Origin: Methylococcales bacterium
GTDB taxonomy: Bacteria > Pseudomonadota > Gammaproteobacteria > Methylococcales > Methylomonadaceae
Direction: 5' to 3'
Length of the DNA stretch: 64,000 bases
NCBI GenBank assembly: GCA_028707085.1
Contig: JAQTUW010000009.1
Span: forward strand, 20,733 to 84,732
The stretch's first letter is position 1. Each line of letters opens with the position of its first letter. Shown here piece after piece: positions 55,271-62,890 of the stretch. The translations under genes were made by a program, and so were the position numbers. Under the pieces are notes generated by a model. The model searched no databases. It saw nothing but the letters and a program-made list of their open reading frames with translations, and had not been told where the DNA came from.

Positions 55271-56782
55271 TTAGCCCTTGTCATCTGCGAACCAGGATTC
55301 GCGAGCTTTCATGATTAGTTTGCCGGCGCGTTCTTCGCTCATACCGGGAAGTTCGATGATATCGTCTATCGACTGTTCAGCCAGATCATCCACGGAAATG
55401 ATGCCCTTGGCCGCCATTTCATGCGCCAGTTCCTCATCCATGCCATCCATCGACAGCAGGTCGGGGCTCGGTTCCGATGTTTCAATTTTTTCCTCGGAAG
55501 CAATCGCTTTAATCAGCAGGGCGTCTTTGGCGCGACTGCGTAACGCCTCGATCAGTTCGACATCAAACCCTTCGATTTCCAGCATTTCCTCAACCGGAAT
55601 ATAAGCAATTTCTTCGATATTATTCAAGCCGACTTCCACCAGCACATCTGCGATTTCCTCGTCCACATCCAGTAAGTCGATAAATTCCTTTTTGGCTTTG
55701 GCCGCTCTTTCGTCATGGTTTTTATCCACTTGCGCGGCATCATGAATATTGAGTTCCCAGCCGGTCAGTTCGGTCGCCAGCCGGACATTCTGTCCGCCGC
55801 GGCCTATGGCCTGCGACAGGCTGTCGGTGGCGACCGCCACGTCCATGCTGTGTTTGTCCTCGTCTACGACGATAGACTGAATTTCCGCAGGCGACATGGC
55901 GTTGATCACAAATTGCGCATCGTTCGGGTTCCACAAAATAATGTCTATGCGTTCGCCAGCCAGTTCATTGGTGATGGCCTGCACCCGCGAGCCGCGCATG
56001 CCGACGCATGCGCCGACCGGATCCAGGCGCGGATCGTTAGCCTTGACCGCTATTTTAGCCCGGGAACCGGGGTCGCGGGCGGCGGCCAGGATGTCGATCA
56101 TGCCCTCGCCCACCTCCGGTACTTCCAGGCGGAACAGCGCGATCAATAATTCCGGCGCGGTACGGCTGACAAATAGTTGCGGGCCGCGCGGTTCGGAGCG
56201 GACGGCCTTCAGATAGCCGCGAACCCGGTCGCCCATGCGCACCGGCTCTTTGGGTATCATGTCTTCGCGGGCGATATAGGCTTCGATATGACCACCGAGA
56301 TCCAGATAGACGCTGCCTTTTTCCAGGCGTTTGACGATGCCGGTGATCAGTTCGCCCACTCTGTCCTGATAAGCTTCCACGATTTTTCTGCGTTCGGCTT
56401 CCCGCACTTTCTGGATAATGACCTGCTTGGCGGTTTGCGCGGCGATGCGGCAAAAGGCGACGGATTCGATTTCCTCTTCTACATATTCGCCAACCTGAAT
56501 ATCAGGATTATCCATCTGCGCGGCTTCCAGCAGAATTTGCGAGCCGGGAAATTCGACATCGCCGTTGATTTCGGCATTCGGCTCCACGACCAGCCAGCGC
56601 CGGTAAGTCGTGTAATCCCCGGTCTGGCGATTAATGGACACCCTGGCTTTGATCGGGTTTTCATAACGTTTGATGGTCGCGGCTTCCAGGGCCGATTCGA
56701 TGGCCTGAAAGATAATTTCCTTGTCTATTTCTTTTTCATTAGCGAAAACATCCGCTACTAATAGAATTTCTTTATTTGCCAT
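55271..56782 (-). CDS. nusA: Transcription termination/antitermination factor NusA
   Basis: 503 residues. N-terminal RNA-polymerase-binding domain ([20 protein letters not shown]), S1 domain, KH1/KH2 ([40 protein letters not shown]) and two acidic C-terminal repeats, the last ending [19 protein letters not shown]. It modulates pausing and termination. Overlaps the rimP end by 11 nt. Confidence 0.98.
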   Translation of the reverse strand: MANKEILLVADVFANEKEIDKEIIFQAIESALEAATIKRYENPIKARVSINRQTGDYTTYRRWLVVEPNAEINGDVEFPGSQILLEAAQMDNPDIQVGEYVEEEIESVAFCRIAAQTAKQVIIQKVREAERRKIVEAYQDRVGELITGIVKRLEKGSVYLDLGGHIEAYIAREDMIPKEPVRMGDRVRGYLKAVRSEPRGPQLFVSRTAPELLIALFRLEVPEVGEGMIDILAAARDPGSRAKIAVKANDPRLDPVGACVGMRGSRVQAITNELAGERIDIILWNPNDAQFVINAMSPAEIQSIVVDEDKHSMDVAVATDSLSQAIGRGGQNVRLATELTGWELNIHDAAQVDKNHDERAAKAKKEFIDLLDVDEEIADVLVEVGLNNIEEIAYIPVEEMLEIEGFDVELIEALRSRAKDALLIKAIASEEKIETSEPSPDLLSMDGMDEELAHEMAAKGIISVDDLAEQSIDDIIELPGMSEERAGKLIMKARESWFADDKG

Positions 56783-57257
56783 TGCGACCTCCTTTACTTA
56801 ATAAATATTCCGGCACTAATCGCGCCTTGCTTATAGCTTGAAATGGAATTTTAAAAATCTGCTCCCCTTCCTCAAGCAGAATGTCCTCGCCTTCCACGGC
56901 CTGAATGCGGCCGCTTATTTTTTTGCGTTTGTCGATGGGGCTGTATAGATTGACGGTAACGGTACTGCCCGAAAAGCGTTGAAACTGGCTAAGCTTGAAA
57001 AGCGGTCTGTCTTCGCCGGGGGAAGAGATTTCAAGCTGGTAATTGCCCTGAATGGGATCTTCCACATCCAGTACGCCGCTGATCTGATGACTGACCTTGC
57101 TGCAATCATCCAGCAAAATGCCGCTCTCGCTGTCGATGTAGATCCGCAACATGGCATGTTGCGGATGAGGATGGTACTCAATGCCCACGCACTCATAACC
57201 AAGACCTTCCACAATTGGTTCAATCAGTTCCACCAAATGTTCAGGAGCCTGTTTCAT
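56772..57257 (-). CDS. rimP: Ribosome maturation factor RimP
   Basis: 161 residues. The start LVELIEPIVEGLGYECVGIE and LRIYIDSESGILLDDCSKVS, then YQLEISSPGEDRPLFKLSQF, are RimP signatures. It helps 30S assembly and is the first gene of the nusA operon. The leader upstream of it contains a terminator-like hairpin with a T-run, between it and the tRNA genes. Confidence 0.96.
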   Translation of the reverse strand: MKQAPEHLVELIEPIVEGLGYECVGIEYHPHPQHAMLRIYIDSESGILLDDCSKVSHQISGVLDVEDPIQGNYQLEISSPGEDRPLFKLSQFQRFSGSTVTVNLYSPIDKRKKISGRIQAVEGEDILLEEGEQIFKIPFQAISKARLVPEYLLSKGGRNGK

Positions 57258-57280
57258 TGCCGCCTCGTCTTAATTCCAGC

Positions 57281-57305
57281 CAAAAAAAAAGAGCCTTTGG
57301 CTCTT
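57281..57305 (-). terminator. Intrinsic terminator upstream of rimP
   Basis: AAGAGCC (57289-57295) pairs with GGCTCTT (57299-57305); on the minus strand this is followed by a run of T (57281-57290 complement). It could end transcripts from the tRNA-Phe genes or attenuate the rimP-nusA operon, as its end lies about 24 nt before the rimP start. Confidence 0.65.
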
Positions 57306-57350
57306 CCCTAAACAAAAACCATGTGGCATATTTTACATACGCCACAAAAT

Positions 57351-57369
57351 AAAAAACCCCAAAAAGGGG
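57351..57369 (-). terminator. Terminator of the tRNA-Phe transcript
   Basis: CCCC (57357-57360) pairs with GGGG (57366-57369) around AAAAA, with six A at 57351-57356 that become a T-run on the minus strand. It lies 25 nt after the first tRNA gene on the minus strand. Confidence 0.5.
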
Positions 57370-57394
57370 CGTTCTGAAAATTCCATGCAAGTCA

Positions 57395-57470
<76 letters not shown>

Positions 57471-57489
57471 GGTGTATAACCAGAATTCG

Positions 57490-57565
<76 letters not shown>

Positions 57566-57736
57566 GCTAAGAGCCGCTTATTAAACTAAGAAACAGCCAA
57601 ATAGTCAAGAAAAATAGCTAAGCTTTAGAGATGGGTGGACAGTCGTTCCGGTTTCGTGCAATTCTTTTGCGCTGAATAGACCTAATCCGGCCTCGCAAGC
57701 CATGCGTTTTCAGCATAAAACAAACCAGAGACTTTT

Positions 57737-58570
57737 ATGAATTCCTTTACCAATATTCGTGGCCTGATCATCGATATGGATGGCGTGCTATGGCATGGCG
57801 ACCATGCCCAGGCCGGGCTGATCGAGTTTTTTCAGACCCTGCGGGCGCTTGAGCTGCCGTTTGTGCTGGCCACCAACAATGCCGGCATGACCGCCCGGCA
57901 ATATGTGGATAAACTCGAGAATATGGGCGTTGGCGTTGCGCTGCACGAAATACTGACCTCGGGTATGGCTACCGCCTTATATCTGTCCAAGCACTATCAT
58001 CCGGAACATACCAGGGTGTTTGTCATCGGCGGAATAGGGGCCAGACAGCCGTTGCAGGATTTGGGATTCACTCTGACCGGCCTTTACGAAACCGATCCGG
58101 AACAGCGCGCCCATCTGGTGGTTTGCGGACTGGACAAGGAAATATCCTGGGACAAGCTGGCGACAGCCACCCTGAATATCCGCGCCGGGGCGCATTTTGT
58201 CGGCACCAACGGCGACACCACCTTGCCGACCGAACGCGGCATTACCCATGGCAACGGCGCCATTCTGGCGGCGATACAGGCTGCGACCGGCGTTATTCCA
58301 ACCATCATAGGCAAGCCGGAGCCCATCATTTATCAGCAGGCCATGGAATTGCTGGGCGTGGACATGGATGATACCGTCGCCATCGGAGACAGACTGGACA
58401 CCGACATACTCGGCGCGGTACGCACCGGTATTCGTAGTCTGATGGTGTTGAGCGGCATCAGTACCGAACAGGATGTCAAGCAGGCCGAATACGGGCCGGA
58501 CTGGGTTACCCAGGATATTCGGGATGTGACGCGCATGCTGCGCGCGCAGGCAGAGGGTGGGGCGGCATGA
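57737..58570 (+). CDS. HAD-superfamily IIA hydrolase (NagD-like phosphatase)
   Basis: 277 residues. Motif I IDMDGVLWHG holds the nucleophile and acid Asp pair; NNAGMTARQYVDKL is motif II; GKPEPIIYQQAMELLG motif III; and GDRLDTDILGAVRTG motif IV. The IIA capping domain is between motifs II and III. These enzymes dephosphorylate small sugar or glycerol-type phosphates. It lies just before dhaK with a 73-nt gap. The exact substrate is unknown. Confidence 0.9.
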   Translation: MNSFTNIRGLIIDMDGVLWHGDHAQAGLIEFFQTLRALELPFVLATNNAGMTARQYVDKLENMGVGVALHEILTSGMATALYLSKHYHPEHTRVFVIGGIGARQPLQDLGFTLTGLYETDPEQRAHLVVCGLDKEISWDKLATATLNIRAGAHFVGTNGDTTLPTERGITHGNGAILAAIQAATGVIPTIIGKPEPIIYQQAMELLGVDMDDTVAIGDRLDTDILGAVRTGIRSLMVLSGISTEQDVKQAEYGPDWVTQDIRDVTRMLRAQAEGGAA

Positions 58571-58643
58571 CGACAGGTTAGGACGCGTCTGCCCGGCCAT
58601 CCCGACATTCCCCGGAAAATGATTAAATAAACAGGAACTGCAC

Positions 58644-59630
58644 ATGAAGAAATTTATCGACACCCCGGAAACCCTGCTTGATACAAGCCTGCAAGGCTTT
58701 GCCAAAGCCCATGCCGATATTCTGCTGCTGAATACCCAGCCCAATTTTATTCGGCGCAGACAGCTTAAACCCGGCAAAGTGGCGGTTATTTCCGGCGGCG
58801 GATCGGGCCACGAACCGCTACACAGCGGATTTGTGGGGCAGGGCATGCTGGACGCAGCCTGTCCCGGGCAGATTTTCACCTCCCCCACGCCGGATCAAAT
58901 GCTGGCTGCCGCCCAGGCCGTGGATGGCGGGGCGGGGGTATTGTTTATCGTCAAGAATTATGCCGGCGATGTGATGAATTTCGAGATGGCCGCCGAAATG
59001 CTGGATATGCCCAGCGCCACGGTGCTGGTGAATGACGATGTCTCGCTGCCCAAAAACCATAGCATAGGCAGGCGCGGGGTGGCGGGCACGCTGATCGTCG
59101 AAAAAATGGTGGGCGCAGCGGCGGAAAACGGCGCCGATCTGGCAAGCTGCAAACGGCTGGGAGAGCGTGTCAATCTGGCTACCGCTTCCATGGGCGTGGC
59201 CTTGACCAGTTGTACTGTTCCGGCGCTGGGGCATCCTACCTTCACCCTGGCGGAGGATGAAATCGAAATCGGCGTCGGCATCCATGGCGAACATGGCCGG
59301 GAAACCGTCAAACTGCTGTCCGCCACTGAAATCGTCGCGGAAATTGCCGGACATATTCAGCAGGAACTCAATCCCCGGCCCGGCCAGCAGGTTTTGCTGC
59401 ATGTGAACGGTTTCGGCGCCACGCCGCTGGTGGAGCTACATCTGATCCATGAGCTGGCATGGCGATATTGGCATAGCCAAGGTATTATTATCCAGCGTTC
59501 GCTGGTCGGCAACTACACCACTTCGCTGGATATGGCCGGCTGCTCGTTGACGCTGACGCTGCTGGATGACGAAATGCTGGCGTTGTGGGATGCGCCGGTC
59601 AACACCGCCGCGCTACGCTGGGGAATATGA
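58644..59630 (+). CDS. dhaK: Dihydroxyacetone kinase, DhaK subunit
   Basis: 328 residues. The start MKKFIDTPETLLDTSLQGF, SGGGSGHEPLHSGFVGQGML, GDVMNFEMAAEM and the substrate-binding His in GVGIHGEHGRETVKL all fit DhaK, which binds dihydroxyacetone covalently. Kinase activity needs DhaL (ADP) and either ATP or DhaM from PTS. Neither dhaL nor dhaM is present next to it; the DNA beyond is a broken mobile-element zone. It may function with a distant dhaL. Confidence 0.93.
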   Translation: MKKFIDTPETLLDTSLQGFAKAHADILLLNTQPNFIRRRQLKPGKVAVISGGGSGHEPLHSGFVGQGMLDAACPGQIFTSPTPDQMLAAAQAVDGGAGVLFIVKNYAGDVMNFEMAAEMLDMPSATVLVNDDVSLPKNHSIGRRGVAGTLIVEKMVGAAAENGADLASCKRLGERVNLATASMGVALTSCTVPALGHPTFTLAEDEIEIGVGIHGEHGRETVKLLSATEIVAEIAGHIQQELNPRPGQQVLLHVNGFGATPLVELHLIHELAWRYWHSQGIIIQRSLVGNYTTSLDMAGCSLTLTLLDDEMLALWDAPVNTAALRWGI

Positions 59631-59740
59631 GCCGAACGAATCCCGAACAATAAAAATTCAGCGGTAATGCAATTCCGGCCAAGCCGTTGACGGGAAGACC
59701 AGCCGCTGTTTCCAGGCAAAAATCAAAGCTTACTTTTTAG

Positions 59741-59924
59741 TTAGCGCTTGGCTGCGTCCTTGGTCAGAACCGAGGCGGCATAGCGCAATAATTCGTCCAG
59801 ATGCCGGGTAATGATATTATATTGACGCGGCTGCCGAAGGCGTAAACGGCCAAGGCGTTTGGAAACGCGGCGCGAAGGGTCTCCACCAGCGGACTGTTGG
59901 CAAGAGCTGTTTCAAGGTGGATTG
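59741..59924 (-). pseudogene. Nucleotidyltransferase (MNT) remnant
   Basis: From about 59919 down, the minus strand reads LETALANSPLVETLRAAFPN then ALAVYAFGSRVN. The AVY(L/A)FGSR motif is the start of minimal nucleotidyltransferase domains. Right after it the frame breaks, and a second frame reads QYNIITRHLDELLRYAASVL then TKDAAKR and a stop at 59741. An internal deletion is likely. The 5' side is cut by the miniature element at 59925-60094. Confidence 0.5.
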
Positions 59925-60094
59925 CTAGGAGCCTGTCCGAGAATAGAAGCCGTAGCGAGGGAAAGCCATTTTGAGTTGAATTTTTTGGGCATTTGAGGCG
60001 GAATAGTTGCGCTATTTAACGAAAATGCGCAGGAAATCCGGCCAAAAGGGCTTTTCCGCAGTAGGTTTTCTATTCTCGGACAGGTGGCTCCTAG
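59925..60094. mobile_element. Miniature inverted-repeat element (family B), CTAG-flanked
   Basis: A 162-bp segment (59929-60090) with terminal inverted repeats GAGCCTGTCCGAGAATAGAA and the complement of CTATTCTCGGACAGGTGGCTC; they match over about 20 bp apart from a 3-nt insertion (ACC). CTAG lies on both sides (59925-59928 and 60091-60094), which looks like a 4-bp target duplication, as made by IS5-type elements that prefer YTAR sites. No transposase frame fits, so it is non-autonomous. Its outer end GAGCCTGTC equals the right end of the family A element. Confidence 0.8.
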
Positions 60095-60227
60095 AGGAAT
60101 GTTCCCGCCGCCAGATCAGATAACGCTGTTTTAAGGCTCTTTCGGCTTTCTGGCTTCGTCCCGCCATCAATAGGCGAAGTGTCGTGCGCATCTCGGCAGA
60201 CGACTGAAGCGCAATCCAGTTGCCCAT
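60095..60227 (-). pseudogene. Unidentified gene fragment interrupted by the miniature element
   Basis: A 44-codon frame from ATG 60227 reads MGNWIALQSSAEMRTTLRLL then MAGRSQKAERALKQRYLIWR and runs into the element at 60094. The family is not recognised. It could be the start of the gene whose end is the nucleotidyltransferase remnant, or an unrelated scrap. Confidence 0.35.
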
Positions 60228-60444
60228 ATCGGACTCTACCGCATCACAATCCGGTGCTGGTCAGGTTGCTTGATGAGCCGTTGCTGTTTGTCGGCAACGA
60301 TTTTTTGCATACGGACATTAAGTAATGTTGATCGGCTGCGCCCGTATTTTCTTTACATGTGACCAGAAGCCGAGTTGTGAAAAGATTTAAAAAAAACTTG
60401 AATAGGAAATAGTGTTGCAGTGCAAGACGTGACCCCGTGCGATT

Positions 60445-60663
60445 CAGGCCTACCATCGTTTTCAACAAATCCGAAGTCTTGATCCCTTGCGATACCGGAA
60501 TTTGACTGTCCACTACCGCTTCGACATTGACGGCTTCCAGACACTGGCCGATCAACGACAGCCCGGCATAGGAAGTGAGTTCCTTGGCGGATTCTTTAAG
60601 CTTAAAACGTGCCATAATGAAAACGGGTGAATGCGGAAATTCCATATTATACCTTATTTATCA
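60445..60663 (-). mobile_element. IS1380-family left end with truncated transposase start, copy 1
   Basis: Contains the first 57 transposase codons on minus from ATG 60615 (MARFKLKESAKELTSYAGLS ... DLLKTMVGL), preceded by AT-rich leader. The sequence repeats at 63782-64000 with only a few changes. At 60445 it breaks into unrelated DNA and the frame runs on meaninglessly to 60244. The IS1380 assignment rests on the N-terminus shared with the longer copy. Confidence 0.75.
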
Positions 60664-60746
60664 TTGCCTTACATGGAGTTATCTGGATTTGAGTACGGAT
60701 TCAGGTCTTACAGACCAGTCTAACCATTCAAATTTTAGAAAAAGCA

Positions 60747-61238
60747 CTAAATTTCATTAACGCTTTTCAATACATGATTGATTACCGCAGCCGAAATGCG
60801 AAAATCCGAGTTGTGCAACACTTCGAAAGCGGATCGCGCTGATTGAATCAAGCCTTGCTGTTTTGCAAAGCCAATAATTGCGGCAGTGCCAATAACACGT
60901 AAACCATTTTCCTTTGCCACGGCCCGCCCAGCACGCTCGTCCATGATCAATAACACCTGATCAGGAGCCGCTAAAGCAATGTTGATGCAATCGGTTTCCC
61001 CGGCATCCAGATCAACTTCCAACTTTGCTTCAATAGGGAAAGCCCAAACCTGTATCCAGCTTTGCGCCAGGGCTTGTTCTATAGCAATTTCACAGGGTGC
61101 ATTTTTGCTTGGCAAAACTTCCTGTTTAACAGACTGCGGCAAGTAAACGTTGCCAAACAGTTTGGGCAGCCATTCTAAGCCACCAACCAAAGCCAACCCA
61201 ATCAACGGGCTGGAATCCAGAATAATTTTACGCTCCAT
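60747..61238 (-). CDS. PIN-domain toxin, DUF3368 type
   Basis: 163 residues. PIN-fold acidic residues are visible: Asp in ILDSSPLIGLALV near 8, Glu/Asp in DLDAGETDCINIAL near 92-96 and Asp in LLIMDERAGRAVAKENGL near 114. Start MERKIILDSSPLIG is typical of DUF3368 proteins, RNase toxins paired with UPF0175 antitoxins. It follows the antitoxin by 6 nt. The gene is complete and in frame, unlike the neighbours. Confidence 0.85.
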   Translation of the reverse strand: MERKIILDSSPLIGLALVGGLEWLPKLFGNVYLPQSVKQEVLPSKNAPCEIAIEQALAQSWIQVWAFPIEAKLEVDLDAGETDCINIALAAPDQVLLIMDERAGRAVAKENGLRVIGTAAIIGFAKQQGLIQSARSAFEVLHNSDFRISAAVINHVLKSVNEI

Positions 61239-61244
61239 GAGGTG

Positions 61245-61589
61245 TTAGGCCTGTCTCAGCCATTCATCCAGGGTGTCCATATCTTGTTGAACTTCTTCAA
61301 CAGTCATCTCGACAACAGGTATGCCTAAACGAGAGACATGGGACATAAATGCAGACAGTGGCATGTTGGCCAATTGTGCTGAACGGGCTATTGATAAATT
61401 ACCGTCTTTAAATAAGGCAGTTGCTAACGCTACACGCACGCCAGGCAAACCGATAATCTTTGAATTTTTTAGCCCGACCATGATGGCATCAGGCTCGTTT
61501 CGATTCATAACCAGCACCATGTCCTCATGCGACAGCCTTAGTGCTTCACTCGGATTATTTTTTAAGCCACTGATATTGACCGTTTTCAT
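61245..61589 (-). CDS. Antitoxin with Phd/YefM-like start and UPF0175 domain
   Basis: 114 residues. The first 45 residues (VNISGLKNNPSEALRLSHED, MVLVMNRNEPDAIMV) resemble the Phd/YefM DNA-binding antitoxin fold. Residues from about 52 (VRVALATALFKDGNLSIARS then AQLANMPLSAFMSHVSRLGI) are a UPF0175 helix-turn-helix. Such proteins neutralise PIN toxins and repress their own operon. The partner toxin lies directly downstream. A TATAAT-containing promoter is upstream at 61622. Confidence 0.8.
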   Translation of the reverse strand: MKTVNISGLKNNPSEALRLSHEDMVLVMNRNEPDAIMVGLKNSKIIGLPGVRVALATALFKDGNLSIARSAQLANMPLSAFMSHVSRLGIPVVEMTVEEVQQDMDTLDEWLRQA

Positions 61590-61621
61590 AGGATGGCCTC
61601 ATGGGAAGACTTTATGACCAC

Positions 61622-61651
61622 ATTATAAGACTATTTGACATTCTGCGCCAA
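61622..61651 (-). promoter_or_regulatory. Sigma70 promoter of the UPF0175/PIN pair
   Basis: On the minus strand TTGGCG (61646-61651) and a perfect TATAAT (61622-61627) are 18 nt apart, about 32 nt before the antitoxin start. A repeated AGTCTTATAA / ATAAAGTCT pair around the -10 could be the operator. Confidence 0.55.
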
Positions 61652-61742
61652 TCAAGATAGGAGATGCTGAGCTTTTGGTATGCGTTGGATAGATTTTTGA
61701 CTCTTCTGCGAGCAAAAAGAAATTTGGAATCTAGGGATAGAT

Positions 61743-61985
61743 TTGTCCAAGCTGATGTTTTTGAATACTTATGCTAGATGGATAAGGGAAGCAGACAAAG
61801 GCCGCGAGCTTTCCAAACTTGAGTTTGTTTTGAATCGAAAAGCCGTCGAACCAAGTTCGGTAATTGAAGTAAAGCAACAGTCAAATTTGAAGAAATGTGC
61901 CAACGATGTGCCAAAAAAGAAACAGCCACTCGTAAGCGGCTGTTTTACTTCGACATTCTTGGGGTGGCGTCAACCGAATAACTAG
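61743..61985 (+). pseudogene. Probable C-terminal remnant of a tyrosine integrase
   Basis: An 80-codon frame from TTG includes MFLNTYARWIREADKGRELS then KLEFVLNRK. This layout (tyrosine in NTYARWI, then a helical tail) is seen at the C-end of phage-type integrases. The catalytic His-Arg part is missing, so it is a stump. The frame ends in a polar tail through a hairpin at 61920-61945. The assignment is by resemblance to the family pattern only. Confidence 0.4.
61920..61945. terminator. Hairpin after the integrase remnant
   Basis: AAACAGCC (61920-61927) pairs perfectly with GGCTGTTT (61938-61945) over a 10-nt loop, followed by TTA. It can end transcription in either direction and often accompanies integrase genes. 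Confidence 0.5.
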
Positions 61986-62076
61986 CTGCAGCCCTTGACA
62001 TACCAGGGTTTTGTTCAATTCAATTTTTGAAAATACCGTCAAATCTACCGTCAGAGGTTCAGGACAGGCAACTATT

Positions 62077-62364
62077 TTATGCTGCCCAATCCAGTTCTAT
62101 CCTAAATTTCAACTCTGCTCTGGCAGCCAACATCAACAGCATATCCAGGCTGAATTTTTTCCAGTGCCCTCGAACCAAGTCTGATATTCTGGCCTGAGTC
62201 ACACCCAGTTTTTCAGCAGCTTCGGTTTGGGTCAAGCCCTTTTCCTGAATCCATAATGCCAACCGATTCATTAAATCAGCGCGCATTTGTAATATTTCCG
62301 CTTCATGAGGCGGAAAACCCAAGGCTACAAATAAATTTTCACCTGATTTAACCACATCATTCAT
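62077..62364 (-). CDS. XRE-type antitoxin (HigA-like)
   Basis: 95 residues with a Cro/C1 helix-turn-helix (IQEKGLTQTEAAEKLGVTQA then RISDLVRGHWKKFSLDML). It belongs with small XRE antitoxins that pair with RelE/ParE-like toxins encoded before them. Start codon is 2 nt after the toxin stop. It should neutralise the toxin and repress the operon. Confidence 0.85.
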   Translation of the reverse strand: MNDVVKSGENLFVALGFPPHEAEILQMRADLMNRLALWIQEKGLTQTEAAEKLGVTQARISDLVRGHWKKFSLDMLLMLAARAELKFRIELDWAA

Positions 62365-62366
62365 GT

Positions 62367-62681
62367 TTACTCTCCAATCTGCCTAAAACGCTGCCGGGCT
62401 AATTCAATATCTTGCTGAGAAGTCTGCTGGGTTTTCTTTTGAAAGCAGTGCAGCACATAAACCCCTTCGGGTCTGGATGCCAAATAAATCACACGGAAGG
62501 CACCGCCAATTCGTATTCGAATTTCCCTGACTCCGGTGCCAATGCCAGACATTGGCTTCCAATCCGTCGGCTCTAGTCCTGTTTGTACCCTGGATAATTG
62601 AAAACCAGCTTCACGCCTTGATTCCTCTGGAAAACTTTTTAAATCGTCCAGGCTTCCGCCCAAGAAAATAGCTTCTTTCAT
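62367..62681 (-). CDS. RelE/ParE-family toxin (phage-derived Gp49-like/HigB type)
   Basis: 104 residues. Pattern KEAIFLGGSLDDLKSFPEES, then GVREIRIRIGGAFRVIYLAS and VYVLHCFQKKTQQTSQQDIE is typical of this COG4679-like toxin group; the FxKKTQ and R-x-IR positions are conserved. It probably cleaves mRNA on ribosomes. Toxin-first order with the XRE antitoxin behind is the HigBA layout. Confidence 0.87.
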   Translation of the reverse strand: MKEAIFLGGSLDDLKSFPEESRREAGFQLSRVQTGLEPTDWKPMSGIGTGVREIRIRIGGAFRVIYLASRPEGVYVLHCFQKKTQQTSQQDIELARQRFRQIGE

Positions 62682-62713
62682 GATACGGCAATATACATGA
62701 ACACAATTCTTTA

Positions 62714-62727
62714 TACAAGTACTTATA
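62714..62727 (-). promoter_or_regulatory. Possible operator of the HigBA-type pair
   Basis: TACAAGTACTTATA is a nearly perfect palindrome around AAGTACTT. It lies 33 nt before the toxin start and overlaps a TATAAA-like hexamer on the minus strand (62710-62715 complement). The XRE antitoxin could bind here. Confidence 0.35.
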
Positions 62728-62890
62728 TAAATTATGGTGCGTTTGAAATAAATTGTCTCATGCCATATCCTTGCTTACTGAAATTTGTACCATGTCGGCC
62801 AAAATGACATTCAAAAATCAACTGACTTTACCCAAAAATATCGCTACGGCAGAAGGCAATGTACCTGAATCCGTGTTCCTTTCAATTTAA

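Noticed and set aside
60244..60444. Continuation of the transposase frame in copy 1 beyond 60445
   Set aside because: The amino acids after DLLKTMVGL do not match the other copy; chance open frame in unrelated DNA.
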